Positions 10,177 to 19,459 of a DNA stretch of 64,000 nucleotides are shown here, one piece after another (position 1 is the first letter of the stretch; each line of letters starts with the position of its first letter). The stretch comes from Pseudomonas cremoricolorata DSM 17059 = NBRC 16634. Its GTDB lineage: Bacteria; Pseudomonadota; Gammaproteobacteria; Pseudomonadales; Pseudomonadaceae. The notes beneath the pieces were generated by a model, which saw nothing but the letters and a program-made list of their open reading frames with translations, had not been told where the DNA came from and searched no databases. Location of the stretch: assembly GCF_000425745.1 (NCBI RefSeq), contig NZ_AUEA01000010.1, positions 124,001 to 188,000 of the forward strand, in the 5' to 3' direction. Made by a program: the position numbers and the translations under genes.

Positions 10177-11493
10177 TCAGTACTGGTAGCGCGCCACCGC
10201 ATCGGGCAAGGCATACAGAGCGAAGAAGCCCAGTAGCGCAACGCAGGCGGGCAACACCAGCCACCAGACCCGCAGCGGCATGGTCGGCAATGGCTGGCGA
10301 TGCTGCACCAGGGTCAGGCTGAGGGCGCAGACGCAGCACGCCAGCAGCGCGCCGGCGAGAATGTCGGTCGGCCAGTGCGCGCCCAGGTAAACCCGCGACA
10401 AGGCAATCGACAGCGCCGGTATGCAGCCCAGCAATACCCATGTCAGACGCATGCGTGGCGGCTGGCCGCGGCCCGCGAGCACCGCCAGCACCAGGAAGAA
10501 TGCGAACGACGCCGAACTGTGGCCGCTGGGCATGCTGTAGCTGGTCAGGGGATCGGTGAGCACTTCCGGGCGAGCGCGGGCGAACAGCCACTTCAGCGTG
10601 CCGTTGCCGATCGCCGTGCCAATCAGCGCGGCGCCGGCGAACAGCGCATGGCGCCATTGCCGCATCAGCAGCAACAGGCCGGTCAGCAGCCCGCCAAGAA
10701 AGAACTGGGTACGGAAATCGCCCAGCCGCGTGACCAGCACCACGGCGCCATCCAGGGCCTGGCTGCGGTGTTCCTGCACCAGGGTCATCACGCCCTGATC
10801 GAAGTCGTGCAGCCACGGCCAGCCGAGAAATAGCGCAATCAACGTTGCCAGGCACAGGCCGCTGATCATCCGCGTGCCGTAGCGGCGGTCGCGGATGCTG
10901 CTGTTCAGGCTCAGGCCCAGCAGCAGCGCAAGGCCCGCGGCAACCACCCCGGCCTGGGGCCAGAAGTGCTCCGGCAAGGGCAGGCGCATTGCCGCACCGG
11001 TGGCCCAGCCCGGCAGCAGGTAGGCTGCCGACCACCCGGCTGCGGCCACCAGGCTGACGGCGATGAAGCGCGGCAGCGGCATGTCGAACATGCCGGCCAC
11101 CATCGGCAGCATGGGCCGCAACGGGCCGATGAAGCGCCCGACCAGCAGGCTGGCGATGCCATAGCGGTGGAAGTAGGTTTCCGCGCCGCCGATCCACTCC
11201 GGGTGACTGCGCAGCAGCGGCAGGCGGCGGATGTTCTGGTGGAAATACTTGCCGATGGCGTAGGACATTGCGTCGCCCAAGAGCCCGCCGAGGAAGCCCA
11301 GCAGCAGCGTATGGCCCAGGCTCAGCGCACCGCTGCCGGCGGCCACGGCAACGCCGAACAACAGCACCGTGCCGGGGACGATGATGCCGGCAATCGCCAG
11401 GCATTCGATGCAGGCGATGATGAAGATCGCGACGCCCAGCCACTCGGGGTTGGCGCTGAGCCAGACGGTGAGGCTGTCGAGCCATTGGCCCAT
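10177..11493 (-). CDS. DedA-PAP2 fusion membrane phosphatase
   Basis: A 438-residue membrane protein joining two families. The N-terminal half (about 1-200) is DedA/SNARE-associated (GIIVPGTVLLFGVAVAAGS and GRFIGPLRPMLPMVAGM). The C-terminal half (about 225-438) is a PAP2 phosphatase with all three signature motifs: KWLFARARPE, SMPSGHSS and SRVYLGAHWPTD. DedA proteins are implicated in lipid carrier flipping and PAP2 enzymes dephosphorylate undecaprenyl-PP or phosphatidic acid. A coupled role in lipid-carrier recycling is inferred. It lies immediately downstream of the glycosylase gene on the same strand. Confidence 0.9.
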   Translation of the reverse strand: MGQWLDSLTVWLSANPEWLGVAIFIIACIECLAIAGIIVPGTVLLFGVAVAAGSGALSLGHTLLLGFLGGLLGDAMSYAIGKYFHQNIRRLPLLRSHPEWIGGAETYFHRYGIASLLVGRFIGPLRPMLPMVAGMFDMPLPRFIAVSLVAAAGWSAAYLLPGWATGAAMRLPLPEHFWPQAGVVAAGLALLLGLSLNSSIRDRRYGTRMISGLCLATLIALFLGWPWLHDFDQGVMTLVQEHRSQALDGAVVLVTRLGDFRTQFFLGGLLTGLLLLMRQWRHALFAGAALIGTAIGNGTLKWLFARARPEVLTDPLTSYSMPSGHSSASFAFFLVLAVLAGRGQPPRMRLTWVLLGCIPALSIALSRVYLGAHWPTDILAGALLACCVCALSLTLVQHRQPLPTMPLRVWWLVLPACVALLGFFALYALPDAVARYQY

Positions 11494-11497
11494 GGTT

Positions 11498-12193
11498 TCA
11501 GCTTCCTTGTTGTTTCAGGAGGAAAAAGTCTCGGCCTTCGACTTGGCCCCGACGCAGTGGGTTCCGTGTGCAGAACCGCGCGTACTGGGCGTCGACGAAG
11601 CGGTAGGGAAGGTGTTCGTCGCGGCCCTGGGGAATGCCCAGACGGGTGGTCTGGATCACCTCCGGCACGGGGTTGGCGCAGTCCTCGACGTACAGCCGCT
11701 GCGCGTCGAAGCGTTGCGCGTCCCACTCCGGCACTTTCAGGCCCAGGGCTCGGCACAGCAGGGTCTGGCCGGCACACAGGCGCTCGGCCGGGCGCACGTT
11801 GCCGCTGGCGTCGGGATTGTTCAGTTGCATGCGCGCCAGGCTGTTGGCGTCGCTGCGCGCATCCAGCCACGGGTAGGCCGCTTTGATCAGCACCGCGTTG
11901 CCGGGGCCCTGGGCGCTGAAGTTCAGCGAATCGCCGCCGCGGGCGTAATACATGTAGATATGCCCGCCATCGAGAAACAGCGCCTTGCGTTTCTCGGTGA
12001 AGCCCAGCGAGGCGTGGCTGCCCTTGTCGCTGAGGTAATAGGCTTCGGTTTCGATGATGCGCGCGGCCAGCCACAGGCCGTTCTGGCGATGACGAATGAC
12101 CTTGCCGAGCAGGTCCTTGGCGACGGTCTGCGCATCACGGTCGAAGAAGGTATCGGGCAGCGCCGGGTAGGGCGAAGGGGCGGGCTGGGTCAT
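11498..12193 (-). CDS. DNA-3-methyladenine glycosylase (AAG/MPG family)
   Basis: Base-excision repair enzyme that removes alkylated purines. The 231 residues contain ARIIETEAYYLSD (ETEAY at 48-52 holds the water-activating Glu and intercalating Tyr), GGHIYMYYARGG and RLCAGQTLLCRALGL, all typical of the AAG/MPG fold rather than the AlkA or Tag families. The start at 12193 gives MTQPAPSPYPALP; the longer upstream frame lacks family-like sequence. The gap to the DedA-PAP2 gene is only 4 bp, suggesting one transcript. Confidence 0.93.
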   Translation of the reverse strand: MTQPAPSPYPALPDTFFDRDAQTVAKDLLGKVIRHRQNGLWLAARIIETEAYYLSDKGSHASLGFTEKRKALFLDGGHIYMYYARGGDSLNFSAQGPGNAVLIKAAYPWLDARSDANSLARMQLNNPDASGNVRPAERLCAGQTLLCRALGLKVPEWDAQRFDAQRLYVEDCANPVPEVIQTTRLGIPQGRDEHLPYRFVDAQYARFCTRNPLRRGQVEGRDFFLLKQQGS

Positions 12194-12502
12194 GCGGGCG
12201 ATCGGTCCGGATGAAAAGACCGCGAGCATAGCAATGAATCGGCCAGCGGTGGCTGAATCGCCGCTGTCCGAGGCGCCCCCTGAGGGGGTTCAACGCAACG
12301 CCGTTGCCAGGCGCCAGGCGAGTGGTGACGCGGCATGAGCAGCTTCGGCGGTGGAAAACAATCAGAACAATCCGATACCACCGGTTACATCTTTCCTACA
12401 TTCAGAAGTACACATCCACTACCATCCGCCTCCCACCGCTGGGCGTATACCGGCGCGCCAGTTATAATCGGCCGATTTCCCCTTCGCCAAGACACCGAAC
12501 CC
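12194..12502. other. Intergenic region between the divergent glycosylase and proA genes
   Basis: 309 bp without a convincing gene. It contains a perfect -10 hexamer for proA (listed separately), and the minus-strand promoter of the glycosylase gene must lie in its left part, but I could not identify it. A short CCCCCTGAGGGGG palindrome sits near 12274; it has no T-run. Nothing else is evident. Confidence 0.5.
12463..12468 (+). promoter_or_regulatory. -10 element (TATAAT) of the probable proA promoter
   Basis: A perfect TATAAT lies 35 bp before the proA ATG. The matching -35 position is poor (TGGGCG at 17-bp spacing), so the promoter may need an activator or be weak. Only the -10 is a strong match. 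Confidence 0.5.
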
Positions 12503-13774
12503 ATGACTGAGTCCGTTCTTGACTACATGACCCGCCTGGGTCGCGCCGCCCGCCAGGCGTCGCGGGTCATCGGCCGTGCCAGCACCGCGCAGAAGAACCG
12601 CGCCCTGCATGCCGCCGCTGATGCCCTGGACGCTGCCCGTGACGAGCTCACCGCCGCCAACGAGCAAGACCTCGCCGCCGGTCGCGCCAATGGTCTTGAG
12701 CCCGCGTTGCTCGACCGTCTGGCGCTGACCCCGGCGCGCATCGACGGCATGATCACCGGCCTGCGCCAGGTCGCGGCATTGCCCGACCCGGTCGGCGCGA
12801 TCCGCGACATGAGCTACCGGCCCTCGGGCATCCAGGTCGGCAAGATGCGCGTACCGCTGGGGGTCATCGGCATCATCTACGAGTCACGCCCGAACGTGAC
12901 CATCGACGCCGCCAGCCTGTGCCTGAAGTCGGGTAACGCGACCATTCTGCGTGGCGGCTCGGAAGCCATTCATTCCAACCGCGCCGTTGCCCGCTGCATT
13001 CAGCGTGGCCTGGCCGCCGCCGACCTGCCGGCCGCCGTGGTGCAGGTGGTGGAAACCACCGACCGCGAAGCCGTTGGCGCGTTGATAAGCATGCCCGAGT
13101 ACGTCGATGTCATCGTCCCGCGCGGTGGCCGTGGCCTGATCGAGCGCATCAGCCGCGACGCCCGCGTGCCGGTGATCAAGCACCTCGACGGCATCTGCCA
13201 TGTCTACGTCGCCGAACATGCCGAGCTGGACAAGGCCCAGCGCATCGCGCTCAACGCCAAGACCTACCGCTACGGCATCTGCGGCGCCATGGAAACGCTG
13301 CTGGTCGACCAGCGCGTGGCCGCGGCTTTCCTGCCGTCGATGGCCGAGGCGCTGCTGGCCAAGGGCGTCGAGCTGCGCGGCTGCGAGCGCACCCAGGCGC
13401 TGATCGACGTGCTGCCGGCCAGCGAACAGGACTGGCACACCGAGTACCTGGCGCCGATCCTGTCGATTCGCGTGGTCGAGGGCCTGGAGCAGGCCATTGA
13501 GCACATCAATCATTACGGCTCGCACCACACCGATGCCATCGTCACCGAACACCAGGGTCAGGCCCGTCAGTTCATGACCGAAGTAGATTCCGCTTCGGTC
13601 ATGCTCAATGCGCCGACCTGCTTCGCCGATGGCTTCGAGTATGGCCTGGGCGCCGAGATCGGCATTTCCACCGACAAGCTGCATGCGCGCGGTCCAGTGG
13701 GCCTGGAAGGGCTGACCTGCGAGAAGTACGTGGTGGTGGGCGACGGTCAACTGCGCGGTCAGGAGCCGTGCTGA
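12503..13774 (+). CDS. proA: Gamma-glutamyl phosphate reductase
   Basis: Second enzyme of proline synthesis: reduces gamma-glutamyl phosphate to glutamate semialdehyde with NADPH. The 423 residues match the family. The catalytic Cys lies in YGICGAMET at C260; [26 protein letters not shown] and the C-terminal [17 protein letters not shown] are signatures. The ATG at 12503 gives the usual start [17 protein letters not shown]. nadD begins one base after its stop, heading a long same-strand run through rlpA. Confidence 0.97.
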   Translation: MTESVLDYMTRLGRAARQASRVIGRASTAQKNRALHAAADALDAARDELTAANEQDLAAGRANGLEPALLDRLALTPARIDGMITGLRQVAALPDPVGAIRDMSYRPSGIQVGKMRVPLGVIGIIYESRPNVTIDAASLCLKSGNATILRGGSEAIHSNRAVARCIQRGLAAADLPAAVVQVVETTDREAVGALISMPEYVDVIVPRGGRGLIERISRDARVPVIKHLDGICHVYVAEHAELDKAQRIALNAKTYRYGICGAMETLLVDQRVAAAFLPSMAEALLAKGVELRGCERTQALIDVLPASEQDWHTEYLAPILSIRVVEGLEQAIEHINHYGSHHTDAIVTEHQGQARQFMTEVDSASVMLNAPTCFADGFEYGLGAEIGISTDKLHARGPVGLEGLTCEKYVVVGDGQLRGQEPC

Positions 13775-13775
13775 T

Positions 13776-14435
13776 TTGACCCAGCCCCCGGCAGCCCGGC
13801 GCATCGGCATTCTCGGCGGTACGTTCGATCCGGTGCACATCGGCCACTTGCGCAGCGCGCTGGAAGTGGTCGAGCTGATGCAACTGGACGAACTGCGCCT
13901 GCTGCCCAACGCTAGACCGCCGCACCGCGAGACCCCGCAGGTCACCGCGCAGCAGCGTCTGGCCATGGTCTGCGGTGCGGTCGAGGGCGCGGCGCCGTTG
14001 CGCGTCGATGCCCGTGAGCTGGCCCGCGACAAACCGTCCTACACCATCGACACCCTGGAGTCGTTGCGCGCCGAGCTGGGCGCTGACGATCAGCTATTCA
14101 TGGTGCTGGGCTGGGATGCCTTTTGCGGGCTGCCCAGTTGGCATCGCTGGGAAGAATTGCTGCAACACTGTCACATCCTGGTGCTGCAACGCCCGGATGC
14201 CGATGTCGAACCTCCTTTTGAGCTGCGCAACCTGCTGGCTGCACGCTCCGAGAGCGATCCCACCGCCATGTCCGGCCCGGCGGGAAACATTTCGTTCGTC
14301 TGGCAGACACCGCTTGCGGTGTCCGCCACGCAGATCCGACAGCTGCTGGCCAGCGGCAAGTCGGTGCGGTTCCTGGTGCCGGACGCAGTACTGGCCTACA
14401 TAGAGGCGCACGACCTGTATCGTGCGTCTAACTGA
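13776..14435 (+). CDS. nadD: Nicotinate-mononucleotide adenylyltransferase
   Basis: Makes NaAD from NaMN and ATP in NAD synthesis. The 219-residue protein has the nucleotidyltransferase motif [11 protein letters not shown] at 14-24 and the C-terminal [10 protein letters not shown] (the ISSTxIR motif). The start is a TTG just after the proA stop; the next in-frame ATG would lose the catalytic GGTFDPVH motif, so the upstream TTG is needed. Confidence 0.95.
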   Translation: MTQPPAARRIGILGGTFDPVHIGHLRSALEVVELMQLDELRLLPNARPPHRETPQVTAQQRLAMVCGAVEGAAPLRVDARELARDKPSYTIDTLESLRAELGADDQLFMVLGWDAFCGLPSWHRWEELLQHCHILVLQRPDADVEPPFELRNLLAARSESDPTAMSGPAGNISFVWQTPLAVSATQIRQLLASGKSVRFLVPDAVLAYIEAHDLYRASN

Positions 14436-14479
14436 AGGTGCCAACAGGCACCTCACTCAACACGTTGAACGAGTTTTAT

Positions 14480-14902
14480 ATGACCAAGCAGAAAATCCAC
14501 GGCGAAGAACTGGTCGAGCTGACCAAGGCCGCGCTGGAAGACGTCAAGGCCCAGGACATCCAGGTGATCGACGTGCGCGACAAGCACAGCCTCACCGACT
14601 ACATGATCATCGCCACCGGTACTTCCAACCGGCAGATCAACGCAATGCTGGAAAAGGTCCGTGAAGCGGTCAAGGCCAAGGGCGCACAGCCTTTGGGCGA
14701 AGAAGGCAAGGGCGACAGCGACTGGGTGCTGCTCGACCTCAACGACGTCATCGTGCACATGATGACCGCCGCTGCCCGTCAGTTCTACGACCTCGAGCGT
14801 CTGTGGGTCGGTGCCGAGCAGAGCCGCGCCGCCGATGGCAAGCACCACAGCCCGGAAAACGCCACCCACGACTACTTCGAAAAGCTCAAGGACCGGGAAT
14901 AG
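14480..14902 (+). CDS. rsfS: Ribosome silencing factor RsfS
   Basis: Binds ribosomal protein uL14 on the large subunit and blocks subunit joining under starvation. The 140 residues contain KAQDIQVIDVRDKHSLTDY and ATGTSNRQINAM with GEGKGDSDWVLLDLNDVIVH, diagnostic of the RsfS/YbeB (Iojap) family. It sits between nadD and rlmH, the classical neighbourhood. An in-frame extension upstream to 14438 exists but lacks family sequence; the ATG at 14480 gives the usual MTKQKI start. Confidence 0.95.
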   Translation: MTKQKIHGEELVELTKAALEDVKAQDIQVIDVRDKHSLTDYMIIATGTSNRQINAMLEKVREAVKAKGAQPLGEEGKGDSDWVLLDLNDVIVHMMTAAARQFYDLERLWVGAEQSRAADGKHHSPENATHDYFEKLKDRE

Positions 14903-14911
14903 GTCTGCGCC

Positions 14912-15379
14912 GTGCGTCTGCGTCTGATCGCGGTCGGTTCGCGCATGCCCAAGTGGGTCGAGGAAGGCTGGCACGAGTACGCCAAGCGCCTGCCTGCGGA
15001 AATGGCCCTGGAACTGGTGGAAATCCCGCTCAACACCCGCGGCAAGAATGCCGATGTCACCCGCCTGATTCGTCAGGAGGGCGACGCCATGTTGAGCAAG
15101 GTGCAGCCCGGTGAGCGCATCGTCACTCTCGAAGTCCATGGCAAGCCGTGGAGCACCGAGCAGTTGGCCGGTGAGCTGGACCGCTGGCGGCTGGATGCGC
15201 GTACCGTCAATTTGATGGTCGGTGGGCCGGAGGGCCTCGCGCCGCAAGTGTGCGCGCGGGCCGAGCAGCGCTGGTCGCTGTCGCCGCTGACCTTGCCGCA
15301 CCCGTTGGTAAGGATACTGATCGGCGAGCAGATCTACCGCGCCTGGACCGTGTTGTCCGGGCATCCCTACCACAAATGA
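14912..15379 (+). CDS. rlmH: 23S rRNA pseudouridine-1915 N3-methyltransferase
   Basis: SPOUT-class methyltransferase that modifies pseudouridine 1915 in helix 69 of 23S rRNA. The 155 residues are the standard size. The SAM-binding trefoil knot is shown by [10 protein letters not shown] and [23 protein letters not shown] near the C-terminus. Translation begins at a GTG 9 bp after rsfS. Co-transcription with rsfS and pbpA is expected. Confidence 0.96.
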   Translation: MRLRLIAVGSRMPKWVEEGWHEYAKRLPAEMALELVEIPLNTRGKNADVTRLIRQEGDAMLSKVQPGERIVTLEVHGKPWSTEQLAGELDRWRLDARTVNLMVGGPEGLAPQVCARAEQRWSLSPLTLPHPLVRILIGEQIYRAWTVLSGHPYHK

Positions 15380-15396
15380 GCCTGTAAGCCTGACCG

Positions 15397-17289
15397 ATGT
15401 CGCAGCCGATCCGCCTCAAGGACCACGAGAAAGACGCCCGTCTGGTGCGCAACCGCGTCGTGGTCGGTGCTGTGGCAATCATGCTGCTCATCTGCGTATT
15501 GATCGTTCGGCTGTATTACCTGCAGGTCATCCAGTACGACTATCACTCGACGCTGTCGGAAAACAATCGGGTGCACGTGCAGCCGATTCCGCCGACACGC
15601 GGGCTGATCTACGACCGCAACGGCGTGATCATCGCCGACAACCGGCCCAGCTTCAGCCTCAGCATGACCCGCGAGCGCGCCGGCAGTGACTGGCAGCAGG
15701 TGCTCGACACCATCGTCGAGGTGCTCAAGCTCAGCGAAGACGACCGCGTGCTATTCGAGAAGCGTATGCGCCAGGGGCGCCGGCCGTTCGAGCCGGTGCC
15801 GATTCTGTTCGAACTCAACGAAGACCAGATCGCCCGCATTGCGGTGAACCAGTTCCGCCTGCCCGGGGTGGAAGTGGTCGCGCAACTGGTTCGCCATTAC
15901 CCCCAGGGCGCGCATTTCGCCCATTCGGTCGGCTATGTCGGGCGTATCAACGAGAAAGAGCTCAAGACCCTCGATCCGGTCAACTACAGTGGCACCCACC
16001 ACATCGGCAAGACCGGCATCGAGCGCTTCTACGAAGACTCGTTGCACGGCCAGGTGGGCTACGAAGAGGTCGAGACCAACGCCCGCGGACGTGTTCTGCG
16101 TGTGCTGAAACGCACTGACCCCAAGCCTGGCAAGGACATCGTCCTGAGCCTGGACATCAAGCTGCAAGAGGCCGCCGAAGCGGCGCTGGGCGGTCGCCGT
16201 GGCGCGGTGGTGGCGCTCGACCCGCGCACCGGCGAGGTGCTGGCGATGGTCAGCCAGCCAAGCTTCGACCCCAACCTGTTCGTCACCGGCATCAGCTTCA
16301 AGGCCTACGCCGAGCTGCGCGATTCGATCGACCGCCCGCTGTTCAACCGCGTGCTGCGCGGGCTGTATCCGCCGGGCTCGACCATCAAGCCGGCGGTGGC
16401 CATCGCCGGTCTCGACAGCGGCGTGGTCAACGCCGGCAGTCGGGTGTTCGACCCCGGCTACTACCAGTTGCCCAACTACGACCACAAGTACCGCAACTGG
16501 AACCGCAGCGGCGACGGCTGGGTCGACCTGGACGCGGCGATCATGCGTTCCAATGACACCTATTTCTACGATCTGGCGCACAAGATGGGCATCGATCGGC
16601 TGTCGTCCTACATGAACAAGTTCGGCATCGGCCAGCGTGTTTCGCTGGACATGTTCGAAGAGTCCGCCGGACTGATGCCGTCCCGTGAATGGAAGCGCGC
16701 TACCCGTCGTCAGGCCTGGTTCCCCGGTGAAACCCTGATTCTTGGTATCGGCCAGGGCTACATGCAGGCCACGCCGCTGCAACTGGCCCAGGCCACGGCG
16801 CTGATCGCCAACAAGGGTGTGTGGAATCGTCCGCACCTGGCCAAGACCATCGAAGGTCAGCCACCGGTGGACGAAAACCCCATGGAGGATATCGTCCTGC
16901 GTGACAAGTCCGACTGGGCCAAGGTCACCCACGGCATGGAGCAGGTGATGCACAACGCCCGTGGCACTGCGCGCAAGGCCGCGCTCGGCGCGCAGTACCG
17001 CATCGCCGGCAAGAGCGGTACGGCCCAGGTCGTCGCCATTCGCCAGGGCGAGAAGTACGACCGCAACAAACTGCAGGAACGCCACCGCGACCATGCCCTG
17101 TTCGTCGCCTTCGCCCCGGCGGAGAAGCCTGAGATCGTCATTTCGGTGATGGTCGAGAACGGCGAATCCGGCTCTGGCGTCGCAGCGCCTGTAGTCCGTC
17201 AGATCATGGATGCCTGGCTGCTCGATGAAAACGGCCGGCTCAAGTCCGGCGCCGTGCCTGCCACCGTTGCCGAGGAGACGGCCCCGTGA
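15397..17289 (+). CDS. mrdA: Penicillin-binding protein 2, elongasome transpeptidase
   Basis: Inner-membrane class B PBP that cross-links murein during cell elongation, partnered with RodA. The 630 residues comprise a cytoplasmic N-terminus, one membrane anchor (about 23-45), a dimerisation domain and the transpeptidase domain. The active-site motif is PPGSTIKP with the nucleophile S328, followed by the second motif in MRSNDTY and the KSGTAQ triad segment near the C-terminus. Its stop overlaps the rodA start. The symbol pbpA is also used. Confidence 0.96.
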   Translation: MSQPIRLKDHEKDARLVRNRVVVGAVAIMLLICVLIVRLYYLQVIQYDYHSTLSENNRVHVQPIPPTRGLIYDRNGVIIADNRPSFSLSMTRERAGSDWQQVLDTIVEVLKLSEDDRVLFEKRMRQGRRPFEPVPILFELNEDQIARIAVNQFRLPGVEVVAQLVRHYPQGAHFAHSVGYVGRINEKELKTLDPVNYSGTHHIGKTGIERFYEDSLHGQVGYEEVETNARGRVLRVLKRTDPKPGKDIVLSLDIKLQEAAEAALGGRRGAVVALDPRTGEVLAMVSQPSFDPNLFVTGISFKAYAELRDSIDRPLFNRVLRGLYPPGSTIKPAVAIAGLDSGVVNAGSRVFDPGYYQLPNYDHKYRNWNRSGDGWVDLDAAIMRSNDTYFYDLAHKMGIDRLSSYMNKFGIGQRVSLDMFEESAGLMPSREWKRATRRQAWFPGETLILGIGQGYMQATPLQLAQATALIANKGVWNRPHLAKTIEGQPPVDENPMEDIVLRDKSDWAKVTHGMEQVMHNARGTARKAALGAQYRIAGKSGTAQVVAIRQGEKYDRNKLQERHRDHALFVAFAPAEKPEIVISVMVENGESGSGVAAPVVRQIMDAWLLDENGRLKSGAVPATVAEETAP

Positions 17290-18431
17290 TGAACAATTTC
17301 GACCGGATGCTCTCCAGCGAAGACGTGATGCGCCGCCGCGCCAGCTTCCTGCAACGCATCCACATCGATGGGCCGTTGCTGCTCATCCTCCTGACCCTGG
17401 CCGCCGGCAGCCTGTTCGTGCTGTATTCGGCCAGTGGCAAGAACTGGGACTTGCTGCTCAAGCAGGCGACGTCCTTCGGCCTGGGCCTGGGCTCGATGTT
17501 CATCATCGCCCAGCTCGAACCGCGCTTCATGGCCCGTTGGGTGCCGCTGGCTTACCTGTTCGGCGTGCTGCTGCTGGTGGTGGTCGACGTCATGGGCCAC
17601 AACGCCATGGGCGCCACGCGCTGGATCAACATCCCCGGGGTGATCCGCTTCCAGCCCTCGGAATTCATGAAGATCATCATGCCGGCGACGCTGGCCTGGT
17701 ACCTGTCCAAGCGCACCTTGCCGCCCCATCTCAAGCACGTGCTGATCAGCCTGGTGCTGATCGGTGTGCCGTTCATTCTCATCGTGCGCCAGCCCGACCT
17801 CGGCACCGCGCTGCTGATTCTTGCCGGGGGCGCCTTCGTGCTGTTCATGGGCGGCCTGCGCTGGCGCTGGATCATCAGCGTGCTGACCGCGGCCGTGCCG
17901 GTGGCGGTGGGCATGTGGTTCTTCGTCATGCACGACTACCAGAAGCAGCGCGTGCTGACCTTCCTCGACCCGGAAAGCGATCCGCTCGGCACCGGCTGGA
18001 ACATCATTCAGTCGAAGGCGGCCATCGGTTCGGGCGGGGTGTTCGGCAAGGGCTGGCTGCTCGGCACCCAGTCGCACCTGGACTTTCTGCCCGAGAGCCA
18101 CACCGACTTCATCATCGCCGTGCTCGGCGAGGAATTCGGCCTGGTGGGTATCTGCCTGTTGCTGATCATCTACCTGCTGCTGATCGGCCGCGGGCTGATG
18201 ATCACCGCCCAGGCGCAGACCCTGTTCGGCAAACTGCTGGCCGGCAGTCTGACCATGACCTTCTTCGTGTACGTGTTCGTCAATATCGGTATGGTGAGCG
18301 GCTTGCTGCCAGTGGTGGGGGTGCCGTTGCCCTTCATCAGCTATGGCGGAACTTCGTTGGTGACGCTGCTGTCAGCGTTTGGCGTTTTGATGTCGATCCA
18401 CACGCACCGCAAGTGGATCGCGCAGGTTTGA
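17286..18431 (+). CDS. rodA: Rod-shape SEDS glycosyltransferase RodA
   Basis: SEDS-family peptidoglycan glycosyltransferase of the elongasome, about ten membrane segments over about 380 residues. Family features include QPSEFMKIIMPATLAWYL, RQPDLGTALL and the C-terminal GLLPVVGVPLPFISYGG. The start could be the GTG at 17286 or the ATG at 17289; the latter shares bases with the mrdA stop (ATGA). Either choice couples its translation to PBP2. Confidence 0.95.
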   Translation: MMNNFDRMLSSEDVMRRRASFLQRIHIDGPLLLILLTLAAGSLFVLYSASGKNWDLLLKQATSFGLGLGSMFIIAQLEPRFMARWVPLAYLFGVLLLVVVDVMGHNAMGATRWINIPGVIRFQPSEFMKIIMPATLAWYLSKRTLPPHLKHVLISLVLIGVPFILIVRQPDLGTALLILAGGAFVLFMGGLRWRWIISVLTAAVPVAVGMWFFVMHDYQKQRVLTFLDPESDPLGTGWNIIQSKAAIGSGGVFGKGWLLGTQSHLDFLPESHTDFIIAVLGEEFGLVGICLLLIIYLLLIGRGLMITAQAQTLFGKLLAGSLTMTFFVYVFVNIGMVSGLLPVVGVPLPFISYGGTSLVTLLSAFGVLMSIHTHRKWIAQV

Positions 18432-18448
18432 ATAAGGTGATCAATTTC

Positions 18449-19459
18449 ATGCAAGTCGTGCGCGGCTGGGCCGCTCGTTGGGTGCCGTGGATCGGTGCCT
18501 TGGGGTTGCTTGGCGCTGTCCAGCAAGCCAATGCCGGCGATTACGATGGCTCGCCGCAGGTGGCCGAGTTCGTCGCCGAGATGACCCGCGACCACGGCTT
18601 CGCCAGCGAGCAGCTGTTCGACGTGTTCGCCGAGGTGCAGCGCAAGCAGTCGATTCTCGACGCCATTTCGCGCCCGGCCGAGCGGGTCAAGCCGTGGAAG
18701 GAATACCGGCCGATGTTCCTCACCGACGCGCGCATCGCCCGCGGTGTCGACTTCTGGCGCCAGCACGAGGCCGTGCTGGCCCGTGCCGAGCAGGAGTACG
18801 GCGTGCCGGCGCAAGTGATCGTGGCGATCATCGGCGTCGAGACCTTCTTCGGTCGCAACACCGGCAACTTCCGCGTGATCGACGCACTGTCGACCCTGGG
18901 CTTCGATTACCCGCCGCGGGCGCAGTTCTTCCGCAAGGAACTGCGTGAATACCTGCTGCTGGCCCGCGAGCAGCAAGTCGACCCGCTGACCCTCAAGGGC
19001 TCCTACGCCGGTGCCATGGGCCTGCCGCAGTTCATGCCGAGCAGCTTCCGCGCCTACGCGGTGGATTTCGACGGCGACGGCCACATCAACATCTGGAACA
19101 ACCCGGACGATGCCATCGGCAGCGTCGCCAGTTACTTCAAGCGTCACGGCTGGGTGGCCGGCGAAGGCGTGGTCAGCCGTGCCCAGGTCAGTGGCGATCG
19201 CTTCGAGCAAGGCGTCACCCAGGGCATCGAGCCGGCCAGCACGGTGGCTCAGTTGCGAGCGCTGGGCTGGTCGAGTCATGATGCGCTGCCAGGCGATCTG
19301 CCGGTCACCGCGTTCCGCCTCGAAGGCGACAACGGCGCGGAATACTGGATGGGCCTGAAGAACTTCTACGCGATCACTCGCTACAACCGCAGCGTGATGT
19401 ATGCCATGGCGGTGCATCAGCTTTCCGAGCAGCTGGTCAAGGCACGAGGCGTCAACTAA
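18449..19459 (+). CDS. mltB: Membrane-bound lytic murein transglycosylase B
   Basis: Cleaves glycan strands to 1,6-anhydro-MurNAc products. The 336-residue protein starts with a signal peptide ending ANA, with no lipobox Cys, so it looks soluble-periplasmic (SltB type) rather than lipidated. The catalytic Glu is in IIGVETFFGRNTG (E131). GSYAGAMGLPQFMPSSFRAYAVDFDGDG is a family signature. The ATG at 18449 gives a typical signal peptide; a GTG four codons earlier is possible. Confidence 0.93.
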   Translation: MQVVRGWAARWVPWIGALGLLGAVQQANAGDYDGSPQVAEFVAEMTRDHGFASEQLFDVFAEVQRKQSILDAISRPAERVKPWKEYRPMFLTDARIARGVDFWRQHEAVLARAEQEYGVPAQVIVAIIGVETFFGRNTGNFRVIDALSTLGFDYPPRAQFFRKELREYLLLAREQQVDPLTLKGSYAGAMGLPQFMPSSFRAYAVDFDGDGHINIWNNPDDAIGSVASYFKRHGWVAGEGVVSRAQVSGDRFEQGVTQGIEPASTVAQLRALGWSSHDALPGDLPVTAFRLEGDNGAEYWMGLKNFYAITRYNRSVMYAMAVHQLSEQLVKARGVN

